DNA of 64,000 bases from Acidobacteriota bacterium (GTDB lineage Bacteria > Acidobacteriota > Terriglobia > Terriglobales > Acidobacteriaceae), in the NCBI GenBank assembly GCA_013288805.1, contig JABDBE010000005.1, positions 1 to 64,000 of the forward strand. The letters run 5' to 3'. The notes below the pieces were generated by a model that worked only from the letters and a program-made list of their open reading frames with translations, was not told the origin of the DNA and did not search any database. Made by a program: the position numbers and the translations under genes. This document shows positions 1 through 8,074 of the stretch, one piece after another; the stretch's first letter is position 1; each line of letters begins with the position of its first letter.

Positions 1-267
1 TTCGGTTTCGGGAGAGATTATGCGGGCACGAGTTGTGAAGTTTTCACCGGCAACTCGTACCTGCGCCTGCGGATGGGCTTGTAGATTCCGGATCCACTGC
101 GAGGTGGGGTATTCGGCGATCAGGTAGAAGCGTCCGTCACGATGAGTGAACCAGATTTCGATTTCGCGAGGCAGACCACTGCGTCGGCCTCGAGTAGTGA
201 GATAGAGATACTGCTCGCGGTCGAAGCTATTGGTCTTTGAGCTTGAGTTTCGATTTGTTTTCTTCAA
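1..267 (-). CDS. Nitroreductase/DUF385-like flavin-nitroreductase family protein, partial (runs off left edge)
   Basis: Reading the reverse strand from about 267 gives a continuous frame with the motifs FDREQYLYLTTRGRRSG and IEIWFTHRDGRFYLI, typical of the small split-barrel deazaflavin/F420-type nitroreductase family (DUF385). The 3' end lies outside the window. No ATG precedes the conserved part; the only in-frame candidate seen is a TTG at 267, inside the upstream gene, so the start is uncertain and would give about 40 bp of overlap. Same-strand overlap suggests co-transcription with the small gene at 227-469. Family membership rests on motif resemblance; cofactor and substrate are not determinable. 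Confidence 0.5.
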   Translation of the reverse strand, partial: MKKTNRNSSSKTNSFDREQYLYLTTRGRRSGLPREIEIWFTHRDGRFYLIAEYPTSQWIRNLQAHPQAQVRVAGENFTTRARIISPETE

Positions 268-469
268 GGAATTCGCGAAGCTTTTCGGCGGCGTCCAGCA
301 GGCGCGTCCATTGTTCGTAATACAGCGTGACGGGAAAGCGGCCGAGGCCATACACGCTGACTCCGCCTTTTTCGCTGACGCGAAATTCCAGGCTGCCGGT
401 GCGACGCGGGCCTTGCTTCTCCAGTTCGGCTAAACGGGCTTTTAGTTCTTCGTAAGTTGGTTCGGCCAT
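227..469 (-). CDS. Conserved hypothetical protein, about 80 aa
   Basis: Short acidic/charged protein starting MAEPTYEELKARLAELEKQ, with heptad-like leucines at the N-terminus (short coiled coil), a central beta-rich stretch (SLEFRVSEKGGVSVYGLGRFPVTLY) and a lysine-rich helical tail. Start chosen at 469 because GAGGTAA lies 4-11 bases upstream on the reverse strand; a longer frame to 502 has no comparable ribosome site. Small proteins of this shape (SLEFRVSEKGGVSVYGL) are recurrent in many bacteria but I know no function. It overlaps the following nitroreductase-like gene. Confidence 0.6.
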   Translation of the reverse strand: MAEPTYEELKARLAELEKQGPRRTGSLEFRVSEKGGVSVYGLGRFPVTLYYEQWTRLLDAAEKLREFLEENKSKLKLKDQ

Positions 470-639
470 ATTGTTACCTCGATCTAGTGGGATGTCTTCC
501 ATGATAGGGATTGCGCGGGAATTCGTCGAGAGGGAGAACTGAGAATATTGCCGACAACCAGATATGGCACGAGGGATGCCGAGATTTCGTCACCAGGGAC
601 CGCAGGCGGGCACGTCAGTTTCTGGAGACGCAAGCAGTC

Positions 640-1077
640 ATGTGCAGCCTGATGCATTCAAAGTGGTTTGACGAGCGCGCCCGCCATGGCACTTCGGACC
701 TTGGCGTGCATCCGCAATGCTCGCCCTTGACTCAGATCGGCATTTCGGAGGTTTCACCGGTGCTGCACAAATGCGCAAATCCAGCCTGTTTCGTCCCATT
801 CCGCAAACTGAGGCAGGGGAAACTATTCCTGGTGGAAACGGAACCTTTCGAACGGTCTACGCTGCGGCGAGCGGACTGGCGAGGCCAGCCGGCGAATCGC
901 ATTGAATACTACTGGCTATGCGACCAGTGTGCGTTCGCGCTGACGCTATCGTACGAAAAGGGCCGAGGAGTGGTTACAGTTTCGCGGTCTGCCGTAGCCA
1001 AGAAGAAGCCCGTGGAAGCTCACAATGGGCAGGAACTATCCGAGAAGGCAATGAGCCGGACCGAACAGTCCGCATAA
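640..1077 (+). CDS. Conserved hypothetical, cysteine-pair protein
   Basis: C-terminal two thirds contain HKCANPACFVPFRKL, a GKLFLVET strand, and YYWLCDQCAFALTL, so two C-x2-4-C pairs that could form a treble-clef or zinc-ribbon fold; the rest is charged and low complexity. The open frame extends back to 511 but that part is arginine-rich and unprotein-like, so I place the start at the ATG at 640 behind TGGAG; 655 is also possible. It is followed 9 bp later by another cysteine-containing hypothetical gene, likely the same transcript. Function unknown; a zinc-binding role is inference from the cysteines. Confidence 0.5.
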   Translation: MCSLMHSKWFDERARHGTSDLGVHPQCSPLTQIGISEVSPVLHKCANPACFVPFRKLRQGKLFLVETEPFERSTLRRADWRGQPANRIEYYWLCDQCAFALTLSYEKGRGVVTVSRSAVAKKKPVEAHNGQELSEKAMSRTEQSA

Positions 1078-1086
1078 AAAGGACGT

Positions 1087-1587
1087 ATGGACAACCCAAA
1101 GATGCAGGAGTGCACGATCTGCGGCGAGGAACGATTAGCGGGGCAGGTATGGTTTCTGGTGGCGGAGAGCCATTGGGAAGACAAACTGAAGGTTCTGGAG
1201 TGGCAGGACGAACTGTCCAGTCGACGGGGTATTTATGCGGCCTGCTGCGGTGGACACGTGGAGGAACTGGTGGTGCACTGGATGACGACGGGGAGTTTGG
1301 ACTATCCGTTTGCCACGGTTGGAGATAAGAAAGTGGATCGCCGCAAACAGCGTCTGGGGGGCTGGGTTCTGCCGGTGGTCGAAGAGCCTAATATCAAAGG
1401 TGCGCGGCTGATTGGCGAATTGGCGGTTGACCGGGAAAGTGTGCGGCGTGCGTTCCGAGAAGATCCAGAATCGCTGCAGGTGATCCTGGACGAACTGCTG
1501 AATGCGCTGAGACGTGAGACCGCAGGAACCGCGGCGCGGCTGGAATCGGCAGACGCAATTTGCTACGGGTTCCCTCGACAGATCTGA
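1087..1587 (+). CDS. Conserved hypothetical, N-terminal CxxC protein
   Basis: 166 aa. Starts MDNPKMQECTICGEERL, with C-x2-C near the N-terminus and a later CC pair in IYAACCGGHVEELVVHW, so a small metal-binding module is plausible. The C-terminal half is acidic and helical. The ATG follows AAAAAGGACGT, a good ribosome site. It lies in tandem with the cysteine-pair gene at 640-1077 and converges on the DUF2252 gene with a 19-bp gap. I do not recognise a named family. Confidence 0.55.
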   Translation: MDNPKMQECTICGEERLAGQVWFLVAESHWEDKLKVLEWQDELSSRRGIYAACCGGHVEELVVHWMTTGSLDYPFATVGDKKVDRRKQRLGGWVLPVVEEPNIKGARLIGELAVDRESVRRAFREDPESLQVILDELLNALRRETAGTAARLESADAICYGFPRQI

Positions 1588-1606
1588 TCGCTTGAAACGG
1601 AATGCT

Positions 1607-2692
1607 TCAGGAGCCCGCAGATTTTTTCCAGGTGCGCCAGTCACCGGCAACCGCCTCTTCCATGCTCTTTGCGGCTGTGTAGAGCCAGCTTGGCTTGAGG
1701 CGGCTGAGGTGGCGACGGATGTACTTGCAGGCGTCTACACTGCCGAGGTGAATGTTGCCGGTTTCCCATCCCATAGCAGAAAGAAGGCGGAGTTCGTCGC
1801 GATCGGTGGGCAGAACGGTTAGTTCGATGCGGGAACAATGTGGTGACAAGCGGCGGACAATCCAGCGACCTCGCAGTTGCACAAAAGGGTCGGGATCGCG
1901 AACGGCGCGGCTGATGATGGCCTGGTACATGATCTCGGAAGGACCGTCGTCTCCACTGGCCCAGTAAACTGAGGAGGGCACGAGCGCCTTGGCTTCGCGA
2001 GCGATTTTGGCACCACGGCAGAGCGCGATTGCAACTACGCGAACGTGCCCCAGACTTCCCAGACCCGCAGCCCGGCGAACGGTCCTGTAGTTGAGTGAGT
2101 TCTCCGGCATCAAGTGCTCAAGAGCTTCCCGCGCACTGACGGGGACTTCGCCACGTACCTTTGGCAGGCCGTCCATTTTGCGCCAGAAGTGAACCGGGTC
2201 ACGCAGCACTCCAGTTGCGATCTGCCGCAGCCAGGCATTGTTCTCTTCGAGCACAAAGGGCTGGCCGCCGCGGACGAGACATTCCTTGTAGCCTTCCAGG
2301 ATCGAGGCGCAGGCATCCTTGGGCTTCAGTGCGAGGTGGCCTGCGGCAATGGCGAACATCGCGCTGGTGGCGAGACGCACCAGATCGAGGGTGCAGGGCA
2401 GGATGGCGGCTTCGTCAAAGTCATTGATCCCCCAGACCAAGCGGCCTTCGACGTCCCGCCAGGTGCCAAAATTCTCCACATGGAGATCGCCCACGGCGAG
2501 AACCCTGGGAGCTTTGGCCAGGTCAGGACAAATCTCAGGCCAGATCTGCATCCAGCGATAGAAGGTCGCGCGAAGAAAAGGAAATGGGGCCTCCGCCATG
2601 CGCTGATGCTTGAGGCGTAAATCAGCCTGCACCAGCGTGGTGTGGCGGCCCAACCACTCTTCGAAGCGGTGGGTTGACTTGACGATATTCAT
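1607..2692 (-). CDS. DUF2252 family protein
   Basis: 361 aa. The motif GDLHVENFGTWRD followed by VWGINDFDEA is the hallmark of DUF2252, a family with a protein-kinase/phosphotransferase-like fold (the HxEN and DFDEA segments resemble catalytic and metal loops of aminoglycoside phosphotransferases). Start set at the ATG at 2692 with CCGGACAGCA upstream; an in-frame extension to 2809 lacks a ribosome site and looks non-coding. No operon partners on the same strand. Enzymatic activity of the family is not established, so the kinase-like role is inference. Confidence 0.85.
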   Translation of the reverse strand: MNIVKSTHRFEEWLGRHTTLVQADLRLKHQRMAEAPFPFLRATFYRWMQIWPEICPDLAKAPRVLAVGDLHVENFGTWRDVEGRLVWGINDFDEAAILPCTLDLVRLATSAMFAIAAGHLALKPKDACASILEGYKECLVRGGQPFVLEENNAWLRQIATGVLRDPVHFWRKMDGLPKVRGEVPVSAREALEHLMPENSLNYRTVRRAAGLGSLGHVRVVAIALCRGAKIAREAKALVPSSVYWASGDDGPSEIMYQAIISRAVRDPDPFVQLRGRWIVRRLSPHCSRIELTVLPTDRDELRLLSAMGWETGNIHLGSVDACKYIRRHLSRLKPSWLYTAAKSMEEAVAGDWRTWKKSAGS

Positions 2693-3064
2693 TGCTGTCC
2701 GGGTCGCAACGATAGAACTGGGCCAGCTAAATGTCAACGTCGCCGAGCTAGTGGCGCTCCTTCGCCACACGATCTCGGCAACAGGTTGTGCAAAACTGGG
2801 TTGCATCACTGCAGCGTGGTTTAGATTGCCTAGTAAAAATTACACAGCCGGGCAGATTGCCACATCCTAAGCTCAGGAGTCTACAGTATTTCCCGATTTG
2901 GCAAGGCTGGTGCTTTAGAAACTGAAAGTAACTTGGAATCGCGCTACCGAAGTCTCTCTGGCGAAATTTCCACGGAAGGTTGGGGTTGACTGCGTCCAGG
3001 TGCAGGCAATCACGAGGACGGGTCGGCGCCTGATGGCGCTGCCTGGGGTCAAAAGCAGATTCCT
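2693..3064. other. Intergenic region between divergent DUF2252 and response-regulator genes
   Basis: About 370 bp with no supported gene. It must carry promoters for both flanking divergent genes, but I see no clear consensus -35/-10 pair or long inverted repeat. Confidence 0.4.
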
Positions 3065-3076
3065 AGGAGGTGTTCT

Positions 3077-3739
3077 GTGGCAGCATTTCGCATCTTGGTA
3101 GCTGACGATCATGAAGTAGTGCGCAAAGGTCTGATCGCAATACTTCAGCAACAGCCTGAATGGCAAATGTGTGGAGAGGCCCGTAACGGCCGCGAGGCAG
3201 TCGAAAAAGCGACGCAATTAATTCCGGACGTCGTCGTCATGGATGTAAGCATGCCGGGGCTGAACGGACTGGAGGCGACGCGACAGATTGTGAAGACGAA
3301 TCCGGCTACGAAGGTCCTCATCCTCACCCTGCATGATTCCGACCAGGTCATCCATGACGTGCTGGATGTTGGCGCGCGGGGGTATCTGCTGAAATCTGAT
3401 TCCGGATGTGAACTGGTGGCTGCGGTGGACGCCTTGCTGCGCGACAAGACATATTTCACGCCGAAGGTAGCAGCAATGGTGTTGCAGGGCTACCTGAGGG
3501 GTGGGACATCCTTTTTGCCCGGGCGCAACCCGCTGACTCCCAGGGAACGTGAAGTGGTGCAGTTACTGGCGGAGGGGAGCAGCACCAAGGAAGTCGCGGT
3601 GACTCTGGGCTTGAGCGTAAAAACCGCGGAAACTCACCGCTCTAATATCATGCGTAAACTTCAATTTCACTCGGTGAGCGATTTGGTGCTCTACGCTGTG
3701 CGCAACAACATCGTTCAAGTAGCTCAGCCAGGTGCGTGA
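3077..3739 (+). CDS. NarL/FixJ-family response regulator
   Basis: 220 aa two-component output protein. N-terminal receiver: acidic pair D10-D11, phospho-acceptor D56 in VVVMDVSMPG, T in ILTLHD and K in GYLLKSD. C-terminal LuxR-type HTH beginning LTPREREVVQLLAEG and ending in a NarL-like recognition helix (TAETHRSNIMRKL). GTG start at 3077 is fixed by a perfect AGGAGGT at 3065-3071. No histidine kinase is adjacent, so the partner is unknown. Target genes are unknown. Length and domain order are typical of the family. Confidence 0.93.
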   Translation: MAAFRILVADDHEVVRKGLIAILQQQPEWQMCGEARNGREAVEKATQLIPDVVVMDVSMPGLNGLEATRQIVKTNPATKVLILTLHDSDQVIHDVLDVGARGYLLKSDSGCELVAAVDALLRDKTYFTPKVAAMVLQGYLRGGTSFLPGRNPLTPREREVVQLLAEGSSTKEVAVTLGLSVKTAETHRSNIMRKLQFHSVSDLVLYAVRNNIVQVAQPGA

Positions 3740-3753
3740 CAAGTTTCTAAACG

Positions 3754-3779
3754 GGGCGGGAATACGAGCGGTCCCGCCC
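3754..3779 (+). terminator. GC-rich hairpin after response regulator
   Basis: Arms GGGCGGGA (3754-3761) and TCCCGCCC (3772-3779) with a 10-nt loop, 14 bp after the stop codon. No U-run follows, so it may be a weak terminator or 3'-end stabiliser. Confidence 0.45.
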
Positions 3780-4082
3780 GCGGGCCATCCGACGAATCTG
3801 TCCGAAATGGAACTGACAGCTTTTTTTGAGCTCCGCGTGGGCCACCCTGTACAGCAACTAAGTAAAATGCCTACAGCGCTAACCGTATGGATTGCGCGTG
3901 CGCTAATCCTTACCCTCCGCTAGGGTTGCGCGTACGCAGCTAGTCGCGCAGGTGCGGAGCTGTTATCGTTATCCGCACATCCGGGATGTCGGCGCAACAT
4001 AGTGCTCGAGTCTGGGTTTGTGTTGTGTGGCACGAAGATTTTTAATCTGCCCCAACTTGTGGGGCACAAACTTAGCAGCTAC
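3780..4082. other. Intergenic region with a short direct repeat
   Basis: About 300 bp without a supported gene. Contains two near-identical 12-mers TTGCGCGTGCGC (3892-3903) and TTGCGCGTACGC (3926-3937), 34 bp apart in the same orientation, 150-190 bp upstream of the secreted-protein gene. Possibly a regulator site; nothing else recognised. Confidence 0.3.
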
Positions 4083-4090
4083 GAGGAACC

Positions 4091-5293
4091 ATGAAACGAA
4101 TGCGATGCAGTGCTTCAGTAGTACTGTGTTCGATATTTTTCGCAATTGTGATGATGGCGCTGCCGGCAACATCGGGCGCGCAGATCGGTATCGGCATCTC
4201 TGTCAACTTCGGTCCGCCGGCGTTGCCGGTTTACGAACAGCCCCCGTGTCCTTCCCCTGGTTATATCTGGACGCCGGGCTACTGGGCCTACGGCCCTGAC
4301 GGCTACTATTGGGTGCCCGGCACATGGGTGCTGGCACCGCAACCTGGATTCCTGTGGACGCCGGGCTGGTGGGGTTGGGGCGGCTCTGCATTTATTTTCC
4401 ACGTCGGTTATTGGGGTCCGCATATCGGATTCTACGGCGGCATCAATTACGGATTCGGCTATTTCGGCCATGGCTATGAAGGTGGCGAATGGCGAGGCGG
4501 AGAGTTCTTCTACAATCGTTCCGTCAACAACGTGAATATCACGAATATTCACAACACCTATAACACCACCGTGATAAACAACACCACGGTAAACCGCGTG
4601 AGCTATAACGGAGGCAATGGTGGCCTCGAGGCTCGCCCGACGTCGGAAGAACAGTCGTTTGAACACGAGCGACACATACCGCCCGTAGCTGCTCAGACTC
4701 AGCACGAGGAAGCGGCTCGCAATGACCCGCAACAACGGGCTTCGGTTAACCAGGGCAGGCCACCAGTCGCAGCCACGGCTCGACCAGGAGAACTGAAGGG
4801 TGGGGGAGCGGTGCCGGCCAGAGAGGCAGGAGCACCGTACCATCCTCCGGCTGCGGCAGAGCGAGGAAATCAGCAGGGTGGGCGTCCGGAGAGCAACGTT
4901 CCGCGTCCGCCGAATGCAGGAGAGCGTGGCAACGAGCAGGGCGGTCGTCCAGCGAACAATGTTCCGCGTCCCCCTGTTCCAAACGATGCCAAGGACCTGC
5001 AAGCGCACGAGCGTCCTCCGGCTCCGAACACGGGGAACGCTAAAACGGACCAGAAATACCAGCAACAGCAGGAGAAGCTGTACGCGAAACAGCAGCAGGA
5101 CCACCAAAAGCTGGCGCAGAAACAGGAGCAGGAGCATCAACGTCTAACGCAACAGAACGCGAATGAGGCGCAGAGGCAGCAGACCGAACAACGGCACCAA
5201 CAACAGACCCAGCAGATGGAGCAAAAACACGAGCAGCAGCAACAACACATGCAGCAGAAACAGCAGCCACGGGCACAGCCAGAAAAGAAGTAA
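4091..5293 (+). CDS. Secreted WXXGXW (YXWXGX)-repeat protein with Q-rich tail
   Basis: 400 aa. Signal peptide at residues 1-30 (hydrophobic core ending ATSGAQ). Residues about 50-100 hold repeats of the WXXGXW type: YIWTPGYWAYGPDGYYWVPG, then FLWTPGWWGWGG. A glycine/tyrosine-rich stretch and an Asn/Thr-rich beta-like segment (NNVNITNIHNTYN) follow, then proline-rich linker with a repeated unit ERGNxQGGRPxxNVPRPP, and a last 90 residues almost entirely Q/K/E/H, predicted coiled coil. The ATG follows GAGGA at 4083-4087. Probably a surface or matrix protein; partner unknown. Confidence 0.8.
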   Translation: MKRMRCSASVVLCSIFFAIVMMALPATSGAQIGIGISVNFGPPALPVYEQPPCPSPGYIWTPGYWAYGPDGYYWVPGTWVLAPQPGFLWTPGWWGWGGSAFIFHVGYWGPHIGFYGGINYGFGYFGHGYEGGEWRGGEFFYNRSVNNVNITNIHNTYNTTVINNTTVNRVSYNGGNGGLEARPTSEEQSFEHERHIPPVAAQTQHEEAARNDPQQRASVNQGRPPVAATARPGELKGGGAVPAREAGAPYHPPAAAERGNQQGGRPESNVPRPPNAGERGNEQGGRPANNVPRPPVPNDAKDLQAHERPPAPNTGNAKTDQKYQQQQEKLYAKQQQDHQKLAQKQEQEHQRLTQQNANEAQRQQTEQRHQQQTQQMEQKHEQQQQHMQQKQQPRAQPEKK

Positions 5294-5313
5294 GGCAAAT
5301 CCGTAGCGACATG

Positions 5314-5350
5314 GCCCACCCTTATTCGAGTTCAGACGAAAAGGGTGGGC
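5314..5350. terminator. Bidirectional hairpin terminator
   Basis: Arms GCCCACCCTT (5314-5323) and AAGGGTGGGC (5341-5350), with inner pairing TTCG/CGAA, lie between the convergent secreted-protein gene (ends 5293) and the repressor gene (ends 5386). Downstream on the plus strand is CTATAATTTT. Confidence 0.65.
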
Positions 5351-5385
5351 CTATAATTTTGGTGCAGGCAGTGCGGGGAAACAAC

Positions 5386-6147
5386 CTAAGCGGCTTGCCC
5401 AATCCACCAAAGGATTTTGGCGACGATCCGCCAGCCATTGATGGATACGGCAGTGGACTCATACTCCCGGTTTTCCGGAACCAGAACCTCGGTGTGATCA
5501 AAGCGTTGCAGGCGGGATACGATAAGGCCGTGATCTTTGTGAGTCGCCACCACAATCTGCCCATAAAGCTTGGCGCGATTGGTCTGCGAAGTGTCGATCA
5601 CGATGATGTAGCCGTCGTGAATGAGTGGCATCATGGAACGGCCATGAACCCGCAGACAACTGGTATAGGCCGGGTTGGGACACCACTTGCTGGGCGCAGC
5701 CAACATGGTTTCCGGAGGGATATCATTAAGGCTTTCCACCGGATCGCCCTTGCCGCCATGCGTGGCTGCTACAACTGGCAGAAACGGGATGGCTACCAGG
5801 TCAGCCGAGCGCTTGGGTGTCCGATGGGCTCCAGCTTGGACGACCTCCAGCTTTAACATACGATCTTTGCGCAAGCGGGAGCGGGCGGCGGGCAAAACCC
5901 GCATCAGATCGTCGCTGCTCAATCCTGCGCGGCCCCAAAAGTACCAACACTCGGGATCGCCAGTGATGTTACCAAGTTGAACGTAGATGTTGGCCGGAGG
6001 TTCCTGCACACCACGCTCCCAGCGCGACACTGCCATCGCGGAAGCATTCATCTGCTGACCAAGTTCAGATTGGCTCATCTGGAGGCGACGGCGAAGGGCG
6101 ATGATCCGTTTCGCCCACTCGAGCTTTGCATCTCTTGTGTTGCTCAT
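5386..6147 (-). CDS. XRE-family HTH repressor with S24/LexA-like C-terminal domain
   Basis: 253 aa. Residues about 12-55 form an XRE helix-turn-helix (MSQSELGQQMNASAMAVSRWERG). Residues about 120-245 match the S24 peptidase/LexA fold: Ser171 in VHGRSMMPLIHDGY is the nucleophile position. The strand that normally carries the catalytic lysine (LexA VKRL) reads GLIVSRLQRF here, so Ser211 replaces Lys; no clear Ala-Gly cleavage site is visible (VVAATHGG). It may therefore bind DNA and sense a ligand without self-cleavage; that is inference. A 30-bp palindrome lies 21 bp upstream of its start. Confidence 0.87.
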   Translation of the reverse strand: MSNTRDAKLEWAKRIIALRRRLQMSQSELGQQMNASAMAVSRWERGVQEPPANIYVQLGNITGDPECWYFWGRAGLSSDDLMRVLPAARSRLRKDRMLKLEVVQAGAHRTPKRSADLVAIPFLPVVAATHGGKGDPVESLNDIPPETMLAAPSKWCPNPAYTSCLRVHGRSMMPLIHDGYIIVIDTSQTNRAKLYGQIVVATHKDHGLIVSRLQRFDHTEVLVPENREYESTAVSINGWRIVAKILWWIGQAA

Positions 6148-6168
6148 GGTGCGCCTGCTAGACTGTAA

Positions 6169-6198
6169 CTAACGCGTGTGTTCTAACACTTGCGTTAG
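6169..6198. promoter_or_regulatory. 30-bp inverted-repeat operator
   Basis: Half-site CTAACGCnnGTGTT is followed after 2 nt by its exact inverse, giving 24 of 30 symmetric positions with mismatches only at three evenly spaced dinucleotides. It sits in the 87-bp gap between the divergent XRE/S24 gene (start 6147) and the HTH gene (start 6235), so it is the likely operator of the XRE/S24 protein controlling both. Confidence 0.7.
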
Positions 6199-6234
6199 GC
6201 GGCACCCTGTCGCCAGTCTACATGAAAGGTTGTC

Positions 6235-6906
6235 ATGTACCGTGACAATTCTAACACAAACTTAGATTCGAAAATACAATCCCCGCAGGCATTATATCGC
6301 GGCCTTTATGTGAGGATTGCGCGCAAGCTTAACGTAGATCCTTCCTATGTGAGCCGGGTTGCCCGCGGGGACCGGCGTTCGAGCGAAATCGAAAGCGCTC
6401 TGCGTCAGGCGCAGGAAGAAATCAACCAGCAGTTGGAGCGGGGCTCATCCGCCGCGGAGAATCGGTTTACGCGTTCCGCGGGCGGGGCCAAGCGACTCAA
6501 GTTTCTGCTTAAGGACAATCGCAACCGCGTTCGTAAGCGATGGTTGACGCACAGTCAGGCAGATCCTAACCTTAAGCGGGTCAAGCTAGCTGCCGGCAAA
6601 CGAACGGCTCCCATCCTGCCAGTGATTGATGAGACCATGAAGGTCATGAATCTGGGCTTGAAGGAGATGGCAACCGCGTCCATGAAAGCGGCCGAGCGGC
6701 ACGGCCGACTGCGGCAAGCGCAGGGGTTTACAGCGATGGGGTTGGTCGAAGAGTACAACCTGGTCCGGCGCTGCGTTTTTGCTTTAGCGCTGGAACATCT
6801 TGAACATATGGATCCGCACGCCCTGCTCGAAGATCTCACTCAATTCGGCGAAGCCCTCGATCTCCAAACCCAGCGGGCATTGCGAGACTATCTGGCTGCG
6901 AATTAG
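6235..6906 (+). CDS. HTH protein with RsbRD-N-like sensor domain
   Basis: 223 aa. N-terminal third has a HTH-like segment (VRIARKLNVDPSYVSRVARG), then a charged linker. Residues about 95-223 resemble the globin-like N-terminal domain of RsbRD/RsbT co-antagonists: ILPVIDETMKVMNLG, then ERHGRLRQAQGFTAMGLVEE and a long helical end. That domain normally senses a signal in stress sigma-factor partner switching, so joining it to a DNA-binding part suggests a one-component regulator. It is divergent from the XRE/S24 repressor and shares its operator region. Ligand and targets unknown. Confidence 0.6.
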   Translation: MYRDNSNTNLDSKIQSPQALYRGLYVRIARKLNVDPSYVSRVARGDRRSSEIESALRQAQEEINQQLERGSSAAENRFTRSAGGAKRLKFLLKDNRNRVRKRWLTHSQADPNLKRVKLAAGKRTAPILPVIDETMKVMNLGLKEMATASMKAAERHGRLRQAQGFTAMGLVEEYNLVRRCVFALALEHLEHMDPHALLEDLTQFGEALDLQTQRALRDYLAAN

Positions 6907-7004
6907 CGAGCCTGCGACTATTTTCAATTTGCTGTGGACGACCTCGCCGGCGGGGTAGCAGATAGACGCCTTTCCTCGGCCCGCACGAGCGAGGACGCTC
7001 GCGC

Positions 7005-7739
7005 CTATTTTAGCCGGCTCAGCAGCGCCGTGGCCTTGCGGAACCAGGGACGCTCACGGCGGCGCAGATATCCGGGCATGTTCGGCTTCTTGTCCAAAAT
7101 GCGCTGGGCCCATTCGCGAGCCTCGGCATTGCGTTGCTCAGCCGCGAGAAAGCAAGCGTAGTTGTAATAAGTTTCGGACGAGGTGGAGATTTTAGTGACC
7201 TCGCGAAACAGAGCCTCGGCTTTCTCAGGCTGGCCGGTGTTGGCGTAGGCGTGGGCCAGCAAGGCGGCGGCGCGCTGAAAGTCGTACTTGGGGTCCTGCG
7301 CGACTACACGTTCGAGATCGGGCAAGGCTGCGGTGAAGTCGCCCATGAAGGTTGCTGCCATCCCCCGGCGATAGAAGGGGTCAAGCGAGTCAGTGCGCGA
7401 TGAAATCGCCTTGTCGTAACACTGGCGGGCGCGAGCATATTTTCCTTCTTCCAGATACAGATCAGCCAGTTCTTCGTAATTTCCGGCCGATGGATTGTCC
7501 AGAATGGCCGATTCGAGTTCGTGAATTCTCCTGCGCCGGGGAAATACTTTGAATGACTGGCGCATCAGGCCAGCGTCGGGAATCACTTCGACGGCAATGT
7601 AGATCAGAGCCCCAAGTCCCCCGAAGAAGATAATGATCCACAACCAGTAGCCGTCGGGGCGGCGGCGAATGAAGTGGACAATTGCTACTGCCTGGAGAAT
7701 CAAACCCCAGGGAAAAAATAAGAAGATTAAGGATCCCAT
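7005..7739 (-). CDS. Membrane-anchored TPR protein
   Basis: 244 aa. Two N-terminal membrane segments (about 3-22 and 32-52, separated by RRRPDGYWLW, like the phospholipase-D N-terminal anchor domain) are followed by a cytoplasmic tetratricopeptide region with at least three repeats (NYEELADLYLEEGKYARARQ, DPFYRRGMAATFMGDF, AALLAHAYANTGQPEKAE). Likely a scaffold at the inner membrane. No same-strand neighbour. The partner is unknown. Confidence 0.75.
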   Translation of the reverse strand: MGSLIFLFFPWGLILQAVAIVHFIRRRPDGYWLWIIIFFGGLGALIYIAVEVIPDAGLMRQSFKVFPRRRRIHELESAILDNPSAGNYEELADLYLEEGKYARARQCYDKAISSRTDSLDPFYRRGMAATFMGDFTAALPDLERVVAQDPKYDFQRAAALLAHAYANTGQPEKAEALFREVTKISTSSETYYNYACFLAAEQRNAEAREWAQRILDKKPNMPGYLRRRERPWFRKATALLSRLK

Positions 7740-8074
7740 GCGTTTGATCGGACTATAGCATGGGGCGGCAAGAGCATGGGGCGGGCGAGGCTAGCTGGGC
7801 ATTGACGGGATCAACAGGATGAACGCGTTTTGTCACATTGCTCAGTTGGAAAACTGTGATACTCTGGTGCGCAACAGGGCCCGCCTTGAACGATAGCAAG
7901 CTCCATGGGAAAGTCACCATTTCGCGGCATCAGCCAGCCTCTCCGCGCCAAGGGAGGACGGGATGAGCGCACGCTCGAACGAGTTCCCTTTCTGACCCAT
8001 GTAGACTTGCGCACCGCAACCCAGAGCCACGGGGCCGGGACGCGAGAATTGAACGGCGCAGCGGACTCAGCTAA
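7740..8074. other. Intergenic region upstream of the ECF sigma gene
   Basis: 335 bp with no supported gene. It should contain the promoter of the sigma/kinase operon. I see no consensus sigma-70 pair, only a weak TTGCTC/TACTCT pair near 7839-7866. Confidence 0.3.

Noticed and set aside
4115-5140. Long reverse-strand open frame opposite the WXXGXW gene
   Set aside because: Leu/Val/Arg-rich shadow of the low-complexity gene; no ribosome site or family match.
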